From: Sinonovacula constricta
Lineage: Eukaryota; Mollusca; Bivalvia; Cardiida; Solecurtidae
Direction of reading: 5' to 3'
DNA: 64,000 bases
NCBI GenBank assembly: GCA_007844125.1
Contig: CM017561.1
Location: 60,986,756-61,050,755, forward strand
Part shown: positions 1-11,061 of the stretch, one piece after another
Layout: each line of letters starts with the position of its first letter
Position numbering within the stretch: the stretch's first letter is position 1
Notes under the pieces: generated by a model
The model's database searches: none
What the model saw: only the letters and a program-made list of their open reading frames with translations
What the model was told of the DNA's origin: nothing
Position numbers and translations under genes: made by a program

Positions 1-689
1 TCATATTGTTCATCAATAATAACTGGCATTTATTAAACTGCACTCTTTACTCAGCTCTGCATTTTTTTACTTAAAAGAGCTATTATTAATGTAATTAAAT
101 ATGATAAGCAATATTTAGTAATTGCTAATAGCATAAGGTAGTTCAATTAAACAGAAAAAATACTTTAAGTCTAAAAATTTATTCCTTTAATGACATACAT
201 TAATAAAATGTACACATTGTACAAAAATCAACAATTCTTATGAATAAAATGTTTATGAATTGTGAGAATGAGTAAATAAAGGTATATAATATATACGATG
301 CACATCAGAAAAAATCCAAAGTGAGCCCAGATAAAAGAAACAGGTGTAAACTGTAAAAAAATTTATCCTAAAGAATAAGGATCATAATTTCTGCAAAATT
401 TACGGATTGCAACAAATGATTCAATCTGAAATATACCAGTGTTGCACCAGGATGTTTTCTCTAAGACTTCCTTTTGCAAACTGCCGGTTTAAAAAGCAGA
501 TATTTTGATGAAACAAATATTCTGAAGCAATCTTTTGGAAATATGCATAAACACATTAGTTAATTATTATTACTTAAAATGGCTTCTAGATCACAAGTAG
601 TACAACATTAGATTTATTGGTATGCCCACAAAAAACTTAAATATATAACAATAAGTTAAGTTTCCTAAATGCACCAACAACTAGCATTG

Positions 690-3600
690 TTAGGCTGAGC
701 TTTGCTGTTCCTTCTTTTTGTTTTCATCTTCAGAGGTTGGTTTCATGAGTGTTCCAAGCACAATACCAATGAACATGATAACACCAAGATTTGCATTGGA
801 TTTGAACTTCTTCAAGCAGTCACCAGGATTATCAAGGTCTACAGTGTACATCTGAAATGAGAAAGAACTAAATACTAGATAAGGGCTGTAAAAATGGAGC
901 TATGTTCAGACTGAGCTCACATCTCGTGCACTTTTTGATTAAGACTGGAGCAAATTCTGAAATCATGTTTAGACTTTTCTCTGTTGGGTTTTGATGCAGG
1001 AAATTAACTGCAAGTATGACCTCAACAAGAAACATAGCCATGTCACGAAACCAGATTTTGAATGATTTAACATTTAATTTTAGTAGTAGACTAAAAGGGC
1101 AAGTTATATTGATGTGATATTAGTAATTGAAGAAAAACAGTAATGTGTACTGGTTTATCCGAACTGAAGTTATAGACCAGAAACTGTTTTGTCTATTTTT
1201 AGTAACAGTGACCTTGACCTTGACACAATTGGCCCCAAATCCAGACCCAAGCTAGGTCTTTATGCAAGCTTGCTATTTATAGCATCCTTGACCCGACTGG
1301 CCCCTAATCCAATCCCAAGCTAAGTTTGCACATAAATACCTCCATTTAAACACACATTATAAAGTGGAAACTGTTTTTCTATCATAAGTAACAGTGATCT
1401 TGACCCAACTGGCTGTAAATCCAATCCCAAGATAGGTCTGCATGCTTTATCCAAAGTTTCAGCAAGACTGATTTATCCAAATGAAGTTATTGACTAAAAA
1501 AACTGTTTTTCTATTTTCAGTAAAAGTGACCTTAACCTTGGCCCGACTGGCCCCAAATCCAGTCCCAAGATAGGATTTTTCTTTTTTTGTTTGAACATTC
1601 TCAATTAGATATATTTTCTTGATCAAAACTTACCTGGTGACCTAGATGTGCTGCAGTGGCTGCCACTGCAGCATAGTACGGCCATGTTTGATCACACATC
1701 ATTCCTGTGCTAACCAGGCCGGTAATCATGAGGGACGAAAACCCAGCCAACCACGGTTTTGTTTGCTCTCCAAACTTGAGAGCAGTTGACTTTACTCCAA
1801 TCAGCATGTCATCATATTTATCCTAAAATATGTGGGATTTGAAGTTAGCAAATTAAACAACAAGATGCTGTATTCATTGTCAACATTTGAAAAAGGAACT
1901 ATTTATGACATCATTATGGTGTATCATGATTTAGCTGTCTACAATGAATAACCGTGTTATGTTACTCTATCCTTGAACAAAGTGAACACTCCTGTACACT
2001 AAACATGCACAGTTTTGAGACAGTTTGAATCATATCTGGCATTTATGAATCTAAGAATGTATTTTGTACTAAATCTGATATAAAAAATATAATATTCTTA
2101 AATCTGTAACATGGCACATAGCATCTTTTCTACTATGTTCATTATATAAATTATAAGAGTAAACATTTTAGAGGATACTCTTTCATGCCAAAAGAATGTC
2201 TAAACCTTATTGGGTCCAAATACAGTTAAGAAAGTAAATAATTGTATATATAATATTGATAAGCCCCCAAATAAAATTAATTTAAAATATATTTGAAATG
2301 AAATTATGTAACCAAAATCCTCTTCATATAATACACCTAGCTTAAAGTTAAATTAAAAGCAGTCCCCACAAAAAAGCAACATGGCAATGATACCATTTGC
2401 CTTACATACTTAAACAGGATAGAGGACTTCTTGAGAAGTTCAAATCTAATGGCATATTGTTAAAGTTGATTGAAACAGTTAAGTGTTAAAACACCGGATT
2501 GTATAGACATGTTTTATTAATAACAGTTTACTGTTAAAAATCTTGCTTTGCAATTTGCAGCTTTTTAAAGTAAAGAATTAGAAAGGAAGATAAAAACAGA
2601 AAATAGGGAAAGGTCTACAATTACAATTTATGAAAGCATTGATTTTAACATACATGGAAAATACAGAATAAAATTCATCATAAAAATTGTGCTGCTACAT
2701 TGTAGACTTTACCAGCAAAGTTTTGTTTCATTGTTCTAGCAGTAAGTTTACAACTGAAAGCACATCAAAGAAATATAATCTGGATCAGTGTTTTATTGTT
2801 TCAAGCATAAAAGTACTGCAGTCTAAGAATATAAGTATGAAACTGGTCCATAGAAAATAATATAAGTTTTAAAATTCTCTCCTTATAAGGTGGTATTCAA
2901 CAGTTTGTCAAATACACGTAAACCGCGATTAGTGGAATTGTGGCATAATTTCTGCAAAAAGTCAAACCTAAGTCTAACAAAAAAGATGACTTTGAACATT
3001 GTCTACATTGTAAGAGAGTAGAAACTGTGAACTAAATCACCTACATGACCATTCTTTCTAAACCTATAAATAAGTATGATTGTGATTTCTGCTAAAAACA
3101 GACATAATCAGAGTGGATTACCTGAATGTTTGTATGACGTAACGGGTCACATGTTTTTCTTAGTTTAAAAATAGCTAACTGTGCAGCCTAGGTTGGACAG
3201 GAAATGCCTATTTGTAATAACGAGTGGTGGGTTATGTTTCACTTTTCACATGGAATTAGGACATCAATAATTAGCATTTTGCGTGATCTTTTCAAGCAAC
3301 AATTATTTATCTGGTTCTATGAGAGAAAAATTCTGGTCCAAACTGTCGGATACCACCTTTAAATGAAGGAACAAAAGAAATATATTCCCAACACTTGAAG
3401 TAAAGCATTACAATTAACATTTGAGCTTCACAGTGTGGAGAGCTGACCATGCTACATTTGTTAATCTATATTAAAGTTATTTTCTCACACATTCATTTTC
3501 TTGAGACATAGCTGCAAAAATGTATAGATCCTGATCGGACAGCTCTCAGTAAAAGTTGGCTGATCTAGATCTATACTAAATGTCTGAGCCTGATCAAGCT

Positions 3601-6600
3601 GCTCTTAGAAAGCTTAGATCTAAACCTTCTATAGACCTTATAGTTGGTCAATTGTATCAAGTACCTTAAATATGGGGTTTGGAATATGATATAGATATAT
3701 CGGACTAATGAGTAACTCCCATTATATGAAGCTCTTTGAAAAGCATTAAAAATATGCAAAATGCAAAATAAATAGGTAAAACAATAAATAGGTAAAGGCA
3801 AGAAATGTAACTTGAACCCTGTTACTCACTTGATGTGCATAAATGGTGTCATATACGAGTGTCCATAAGAGACAGGAAGCGTACAGGGGTATTATGGGCC
3901 AGTCTATAGATCCTTTCACAGCACACCAACCAAGCATGGCCCCATAGTTGAATGTTAGCCCTAGCAACCAATCAAAATCATCTGCATTAGAAGCATCTTC
4001 AGCAAAGATATCTAATTTAAAATTAGGATTTCTAAATGAGGATTTCTACAGGGGAAATAATCCAATGCTTGTCATATGATTTTCATGACTATTAAAATTG
4101 ATATACAAAGGATTTTTTAATGACAAAGTTGATTTATAGAAGAACCACAATAAACAAAATGTGATAAGTGAAAACACATAATCATACAGGTGAACCTTTT
4201 CTGAGGCCAAAGTGGGAGATTTGTTATTTTCATACAAACAAAGATAGAAGTTATCTGTTTCCTAGTAGGGAGATTTCTGAAAATGTATAAAACACCCCTC
4301 ATTTTCAAATAATTTTGAACCTTAAAAAGAGGGAGGTATGCATTATATTAAGGAAGTGGAAGAGCTTTTTGCAGGCTATTTTCCAGTCACCGGACAAGCA
4401 TTGGTAGTCCTAATAATAGTATCAAAATACTGCAGATAAAGCCCTTGAATAAAGACTCTGGAATTTGAAACATATTTTACAGCATGTATCAACAAACACA
4501 TTTTATAAGGGTAGATAAGGTCCATCTTGAACTGAGGTGTGCTGCAAAAGGATAAAATACTCAATTCTGATTGGCTAGTGTGTATAATGTTTAGATGGTT
4601 ACTTAAAAGAAAGCTTGATTTTTAGTGGTTATTTTCATAGTTATTTTCATTTTTGAAATAGGCGACTAAATTGATATGTGTACATTATCACTGATGTTTT
4701 ATAACTTTATTGGTACAATTGCTTGAATGGTTATACTGGTGTTGGAAAATACTTCTCTCTTTCGAAGTATTAGAAGAAATAGTTAATGAAGTGACAAACT
4801 CTCCAGTACTCTTTTTTTCACTCTAAAAAATTCAAGCATTATATAATTGTACAAAATAAGCACATACTGCATATGTTTTTACAGAAAAAATGAAGAAATG
4901 GTTTGAATCATACCCTTTTTGAATAGAGTTGTTTTTATGTGGACTCTACTCTACTGTGATAGCAACATTAAATAAACAGCAGCATATGTAAAAAAAACAG
5001 CATAAAAAAACAGAACCCACCCTAATGACAAGAACACCAAATCTTTTATCCTTACTAATTATTAAAATGCTGAAAAAATAATTTCTGCAAAGACTTAATA
5101 AAAAAACATTACCAGACCATGCATGCAGACTCAAAACTGTTTTCCTACAGCAAGAACTTGTAATCCACCAAGAACAAGAACCCACTTTGCTAATTCCAGT
5201 ATATTTGTTCTACTTCAGTTTGCATGGGTGTTATCGAAGCCAAATAACTAAAATAATCCTAAATAATAACAGTCTTTCCAATAAATGCCAACATCCAACA
5301 AAAAGGAAAGAGAATGGACTGATATTTCAACACTGAAAGCAAAACAACTGTATCTATCCTAACATAATGTTATTTGATGTGGATCTAAAGAATATCATGT
5401 ACTGCATACTCTTAGTATGACATATAACTGAATTTATCAGCTTTTGTGTTTAAATGACTGCAAGCCTTTCAATTAATATACATACGTAAAAAAGGTTTAA
5501 GCATTATTTCGTCCAATCTTTACACTGTCACCTAAATATAGGCACTGATGTTTTATCTGACTGACCTGACAGATTTATTACTGAGTATGGGCTTTATTTT
5601 AAACATGAAAAAGCAATGCATATTTCTTCAATGAGATCTTAATTATAATCAAATCTAAAAAAGATTATGTTTTGCTTTTTGTAACATCTCACTAACACTA
5701 TTTTGTGGTGAAATTGGTGGTGATGTCCAGCTTAATTTGGCATTAGACATATGTCTGGGACAAACCACCATTACACCAAGGTCAGCTAGAAGACCTCCCC
5801 ACATGAACATTCTTGCCCAACCAAAACACTACTCCAAGTGGTAAGGAGATGAAAAGTAACAGGTCAGTAACTTTAACTTGTAAGCCACAGGTGTCCAGGT
5901 GCCTCATATAAACAAAATCTGAACATTGCATAGATGTGTTTCTCAAGTGCACATTAATTTGTCAGCAAGCAGGAACAGAAACAGAACATGCTTAACAGTA
6001 GTAACATGTTAGCCAGTACAATTCTGAGGTTTAGTATTAAATTAACTTCTAGTCTACTACATCTTTAATAACAAATACTTAATTTTTAGTAAGTGGCTGA
6101 ATGACTTCATGACAAGGTCAGAAGCGTTACAGCTTGAGACTCAGCAATAGTGTATATCCTGATCAGGCAGTTCCCAACTGGGACTTAGCTGATCTGGATC
6201 TACAATACTTGCCTAAGCTTTATAAATATAGGCTAAGCAAGCTAAGTGTTAAATATAAATATAAATAAGGGTGTGTAAAGTGTATTGAATACATCATTCA
6301 ATTTATGTTGTATGATAGTGGTATATGATTAAATATTTCATGTATTATCAATATTGTACCATCAATTCTTACATGTTTGCATTGTGAGAGCATCTCCAAC
6401 ATCAATGGCACATGTTGTATGATGTATTTAACAGAAATTGTACCACATGTATGTTTTAGGCATGCCTAATGAGCATTTAAATGGCATATATACAGAGCTT
6501 TAACCCTATATAATTAGTATATATGTATATGCATTAAATTTATCAGCAATCGTACCAAATGTATGTCCTACGCATATTTGTTTGTCAGTGTTGAAACAGC

Positions 6601-9600
6601 ATATATATAAGCTACATTGCTTTAACACTATTTATGTTGATAATCTTAAATAAGTTTTGTTTATTGGGTTTATCATCCCACCAACAGTATTTCAGTTATA
6701 TGGAAACAGTGGCCACCTGAAGAAGATATAGCACTGCCTTCACTGTGTATAGCATGCCATAATCACCTAGAATGATACCACACCCAGTCACATTATCCTG
6801 ACACTGGGCCATCCAGTCGTGGAAACCACGACCTCTCGTACCTGGAGCCGACGCTCTACCGATTGCACTACCAGATTCGGTTAGTAAGTTTTGCATGTGA
6901 TGCACATGTATATTACTTAAACAATAATCACATTTAAAATAAAATAAACTTCTTTATTAAACTGATTTTTATTAATTGATATCATACATATGATGAATTT
7001 TTTCTACTGATGTTTTTTTATGGGATAAACACTTTCATCTGTATTTTCTTTCATGTTTTGTGTGAGGAGTTTTGTTGAGAAAAGCCAAATGACAGAGATA
7101 ACAACAGATAAACTTGCTAATGCCATTTCACCATGCTTCATACTCGGCTAACAAAAAGACTGGTTCCAAGATATTTATGTTTGAATACAAGTCTGTTTGA
7201 AAACTCTGGTCAGAGGTTTTAAATAAATGGGCTTATGTCTGTCCATTATCAGGCATCTCATTGGTTAGAGTTGAATGCCCTTAAAAATTTGTCCAATTAA
7301 TTGCTTATGAATGGTCTTAAATTAAAAATTGTAAAACATCAAGCCCTCGTTAGAGATTTTAGAACACCTGCTTACGTCTGACAGCAATCCTAAGCATCTG
7401 ACTGCCTTGGATTAATACAGTTTAAACTTTGACAATTCAAATATTTGAGGCTTATCTCAGATTAATAACTACAGGCCAAGCTAACTGATCAATTTATTCA
7501 TTTTTATTTCAAATCTGATATAATAAATGATTGAAAAGTTTCAAGGAATCAGTCTTTATGTTTTATAACCAATGGCTGCTAAAGGTTTGACCTTTTACTT
7601 GCTGGAAACATCTTTAGGCTGGGGATATTTTTAATGTTACTAGGATAAAAAGTGTTTCAAGCAAGTAAATGGTAAATACACATTGTGTAATAGGTCATAA
7701 CACTTCTACAGAATGAGGAGATAAGAGATAATATCTGAGTGTCCCTCACATTACTTAATGGTTAATATACCTGGTGTGAATAAATTGTATCATAGAACAT
7801 GGTGTAGAGAGTACAGGACAGGTAGAGACATATTGCCGGTAGCTCCAGGGTACCGTGAGACCCTGCCCACGCAAGCAGCACACCCCAGTTCAATGTCAGA
7901 CCTAAAATGTTAATACACAGCTAGCATCACATCATACATGTGAACTTTTTCTGAGACGAGATTTGTTACTTTAATATAAACAAAGAAGGATTATCTTTTT
8001 CCAAGAAGGGACATTTCTGAAAATGTGTAAAACACCCCTCATTTTCAAATAATTTTGAACCTTAAAATAGATAGTCTCCCTCCAAAAGTGAGAGAGTTCA
8101 CATGTATGTCACAGTCTACAGCATATACCTTTATAAAAGGTCTATTTAAGGAAGTACAATTTTTTATTGTGAAGTAATCATGTTACTGCAAGTATAAGCT
8201 TCAATAGGGATAATGTTAAAATGGCTTGTGAAAGAAAGAAAAAATCCCTATCTATGCATAAGACTCCTTATAATCATAACCACTGTGTTCAAACAAATTG
8301 AATAAAAAAGAAACTGAAAGGGCAATTAAGAAACTGATAAAATTAATCAGTTAACAAAAACATACAGTGTCAGAAAGTTTTAAAAAAATGACATCAATAT
8401 TTTAATTTATTTGTAAAATTAGAAAAAATAAGACATTAATAACCATACCTAATGCCTTTAATTTTAAAGAGTTTTCCATTACATATAATTATCAACAACA
8501 TCAAATAGACATCTGGGCTCTTTACTCAATATATTACAATTTGGCATGTTTTATCTAAAATAGATTTTTATCAACTTTGCCTTCAATAATAATTCTTTGT
8601 CGATATAATGTTTGCTTTTGAAAGACATTGCAGTGAGAAATTATGGTCTTTATAGTGACAGCCAGCTATTTTGTCAAGAGTAGATATCAGACCAATGTCT
8701 GGAAAGAACCTCCAATGCACCAGATGGAAGGCCTTCCAAAAGTAAGTCCACTGCAACAAATGGGACTCAAATGCTATCAGAAGCCAAGTAATAAGTTTGA
8801 CCAATATTAGCAAATAAGCTAATAAAAGTTTAAATTGTGTCATATGATTTACTTAGGACAGATCTATTATTATCATACAAAACTGAAGTACAAGTAAACT
8901 AAACATGGGTCTAAGGTGCAGGAGTTGTTACCTAGGACGACCTGAGGCCAGTATGTGTAGCGTTTAGCCAAGGGATATGTTATAACTAGACCCATCGAAG
9001 CTGCTCCTAGGAAAACACTGAAAAGTACAATCAGGTTTGGTTCAGGTATAAGAATATGAGAATTACATGTTTTACATCAATAATTTAAAAAAAAAAGAAT
9101 GTTAAAGGGAATAATATAAAGAGGTTTAATTTTAACCTTTCATACAAGGCAACAAAAAAATCATAACACTATCACCTAAAAATATGTTGAAACATCTATC
9201 CCAATAAAAATACAAAAAACAATGAACAAGCCTAAAGTTTGTTTAGTCTACAAGTCTAACCACTAAGCCACAGGTGTCCGTCCTGATGGCAATATTTGAT
9301 AGGGAGGCTGAGGAAAACCGCAGATAAATATCTAGTTAGAACTTCTGAAGCACAGAAGGTCAGCTGGACAACCTCAAAAAAAAAATCTAATCATCCTGTT
9401 TGGGATTTAAACCAGTTTGTGGGTCCTGAGCTGTTAGAAATTAAAAAAAAAACCCTGCTCTTCACCCCATCAATTACACTTTTGACTTAAACAACATTGA
9501 ATACTTTTACTAGTTTTACCTGAACCAGTTCAGCTGAAGCAGGATCGCCAAGGCAACGGAAAGGTTCCCACCCAGAAACACAAGAGCCTTGAATTGACTC

Positions 9601-11061
9601 AGTTCTTCACTAGCAAGTGGTCTGATTTTAGTTCTTTCCACCTGACAACACAACAACAAAAATTTTAATGAACAAGGAGAAAAAAGGATTTTCCGACCTT
9701 ATCTTCTTAAAATTTAAATTGGGAAAAAAACAGGGTTTCTATGTTTAAGTGCACAATTCTTTAATCATTTGTTATAAAAAAATCTATATTAGTCATTTCT
9801 GAAATGATAAAAAGAATCACAAAAATAACTATTTCTAAATCTGTTTAGAACACCACCACCCCCACCCACCCTGTGATTTTACATAATAAACAGCCAAAGA
9901 AAAGAAGCCCCAAAATAACCATATAAAACTCATTTTGAGCCAAAACCCTTTCATGAATGACAAGATTAACAAGTGAGTCACAAAGCCATCATCCATACCA
10001 TTTTATCTATGTCCTTGTCCCACATGTCGTTGATGATACAGCCAGCCCCTCGCATGACAAAAGCTCCAGCCCCAAACAGGGCCAGCATGTACAGGTCAGG
10101 GAGATGCCCTGCCTCGGCTGCCAGACCAATACTCCAGGTACATGGCCAGAATAGAAGGTATGTTCCTGTACACAGAGATGGTAACATTATTTATCAGGGA
10201 CCCAGAGTTAAGACTTGAAATTGCTTACATTTCTTAAGTATATATGTGTATGTTGTTGTTGATCAGAGTTATACTGACATTTAATAGGCTAAATAACAGT
10301 TAACAATGTATCTGAATATTGAAAATCTGAGAATATCATAGTATGCTGTTTATGTTTATAAATGCAACACAGAGTCTCACAATGACTGCAGATATTTCTA
10401 CAAATATACATATTCAAATAGACATATTAATTCTATACTTTATGAAAATGATACAGAACATGATTATCTTATTATCATTATTCCCCCTAAGTTTAGCCCT
10501 CATAACAACATTAGCAACTTATTATCTTAATCATCTGATTACAAACAAAATATAAAGATCAAATTAACTCCCCTTGTCAGAGCTTAGATAGAGAGAAATA
10601 TAAAGAATACACAAGTTACAATACTTACCAATGGGTTTATCAAAGCGGATAAGGCGAAGATAGGGCTGTACAAATGAAGGTGATGCATTCAGAATCTCTG
10701 AGGTGCTTAAGCTGAGGCACCTGGCACCACCTACGTGTCCACAATGTTTCACTTTAGAAGAAAACTTGTCAAAAGTCTGTCTATTCTGGGATGATATGCT
10801 AAAAATATTTCTGCTGTTTTGAACGCCAGCTGTTCCTAAAGTTTTTGACACAAAATTCTCTCCATTTACCCATGAGACCTTTGAGGGCTTTTGAAATAGT
10901 CTGTGCTTGCTATAACCTGGTAAATGGCTAGATTTGTTGTCATGGGGACATGCACACCATGAAGCTGATGACAGTGAGAAAAAGTTTCGATGTTTTAGGG
11001 CATTGCTTCGCAAACCCTGCAAAATTTTGTTCCGACACTCAGCCAGGCCTGAACGCATCAT
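690..11061 (-). CDS. COQ2: COQ2, 4-hydroxybenzoate polyprenyltransferase, mitochondrial (complete, alternatively spliced)
   Basis: COQ2 joins a polyprenyl chain to 4-hydroxybenzoate in the inner mitochondrial membrane, the committed step of ubiquinone synthesis. Coding exons read by eye: 10629-11061, 9999-10165, 9520-9641, 8932-9017, then either 7771-7901 or 3830-3960, then 1634-1822 and 690-851 (stop TAA). Phases agree throughout and give 429 residues with either alternative exon. Residues 1-120 are Ser/Arg/Lys-rich and look like a mitochondrial presequence plus linker. The UbiA-type domain starts near residue 131 ([10 protein letters not shown]). The first Asp-rich motif NDMWDKDID lies at 190-198 and the second, YDTIY-x-HQDKYDD, at 306-318, split between exons 5 and 6. 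The sequence follows the human protein closely from exon 1 onward. Start chosen: the Met-Met at 11061, with no upstream coding seen. Long introns hold SINEs and MITEs. Possible AATAAA signals on this strand are at 178-183 and 29-34. Confidence 0.93.
1150..1580. repeat. Irregular tandem repeat with 'gtgaccttgacc' core
   Basis: In the last COQ2 intron, a block containing 'aactgtttttctat', 'agtaacagtgaccttgac' and 'ggccccaaatccaatcccaag' recurs about four times (near 1182, 1282, 1368 and 1501) with uneven spacing. No coding potential is seen. Confidence 0.7.
3527..3612. repeat. Short dispersed repeat with gatctagatc-type palindrome
   Basis: A segment with 'tagatcctgatcggacagc' followed by 'tggctgatctagatctatac' has related copies at about 6120-6215 and 25450-25535. 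This is probably a decayed short transposon, and the boundaries are approximate. Confidence 0.45.
3830..3960 (-). CDS. COQ2: COQ2 alternative exon 5, canonical 'a-like' form (Phe/Ala)
   Basis: The second version of COQ2 exon 5, 3.8 kb downstream of the first in transcript order. It is also 131 nt with the same phases (1 in, 0 out), with a TTGCTAG acceptor and a CAA|GTGAGT donor. It encodes GLTFNYG at its start and YDTIYAHQ at its end, the residues found in vertebrate COQ2, so it should give the ubiquinone-type enzyme. Since 131 is not a multiple of 3, including both exons or neither shifts exon 6 out of frame. Only a one-or-the-other choice yields a full protein. Confidence 0.92.
4183..4340. 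mobile_element. MITE copy upstream of COQ2 exon 5 'a' form
   Basis: Starts 'catacaggtgaacc' and holds a nearly identical core to the 7933-8108 copy ('cacccctcattttcaaat', 'aattttgaacctt'). The right terminal repeat is degraded to 'ggtatg'. It lies about 220 nt upstream of the 'a'-exon acceptor in transcript order. Confidence 0.65.
5690..5905 (-). mobile_element. tRNA-derived SINE (family 1), diverged
   Basis: Carries the family landmarks in the usual order: 'gatgtccagctta', 'agacatatgtctggg', 'ggtcagctagaagacctcc', then a tRNA-like end ('aagccacaggtgtcc'). In better copies (53505-53712) the reverse strand of this end reads as a Ser/Leu-type tRNA head with A and B boxes, so the element points to the minus strand. 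It lies in the COQ2 intron between the alternative exons. Confidence 0.65.
6695..6895 (-). mobile_element. tRNA-derived SINE (family 3) with tRNA-like head
   Basis: On the minus strand the right end reads 'ggtagtgcaatcggtagagc', an A-box-like segment. It is followed by 'gaggtcgtggtttccacgac', a degraded B-box region. I call it a SINE and not a tRNA gene because no closed cloverleaf can be drawn. Confidence 0.55.
7771..7901 (-). CDS. COQ2: COQ2 alternative exon 5, 'e-like' form (Leu/Ser)
   Basis: This is one of two mutually exclusive versions of COQ2 exon 5 (residues 270-313). It is 131 nt, enters in phase 1 and leaves in phase 0, with an ATTTTAG acceptor and a CAG|GTATAT donor. It encodes GLTLNWG at its start and YDTIYSHQ at its end. 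It matches the 3830-3960 exon at 23 of 44 residues by my count. Compared with canonical COQ2 it has Leu for Phe at position 273 and Ser for Ala at position 311. Known biology: the coq-2 'e' exon of C. elegans and other rhodoquinone-making animals is reported to differ from the 'a' exon by the same kind of Phe-to-Leu and Ala-to-Ser changes and to favour rhodoquinone synthesis. Assigning that role here is inference. A MITE copy ends about 31 nt upstream of the acceptor. Confidence 0.9.
7933..8108. mobile_element. MITE copy next to COQ2 exon 5 'e' form
   Basis: About 176 bp with perfect 14-bp terminal inverted repeats (CATACATGTGAACT and its complement). No reading frame. Its left end is 31 nt from the 'e'-exon acceptor. 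Related copies are at 4183-4340 and, in reverse, 21977-22180. Confidence 0.75.
8605..8760 (-). mobile_element. SINE family 1 fragment
   Basis: Contains 'gaaagacattgcagtgag', 'agacc...tgtctgg' and 'gcaccagatggaaggcctt', corresponding to the body of the family-1 SINE without a clear tRNA head. Confidence 0.5.
9236..9440 (-). mobile_element. SINE family 1 fragments, two adjoining pieces
   Basis: The tRNA-like end ('ctaaccactaagccacaggt') at about 9255-9280 is followed by another body piece ('agaaggtcagctggacaacc') to about 9440. Both lie in a COQ2 intron and are old and truncated. Confidence 0.5.

Noticed and set aside
9957..10218. Overlapping plus-strand frames
   Set aside because: They are antisense to COQ2 exon 2, whose protein is clearly conserved.
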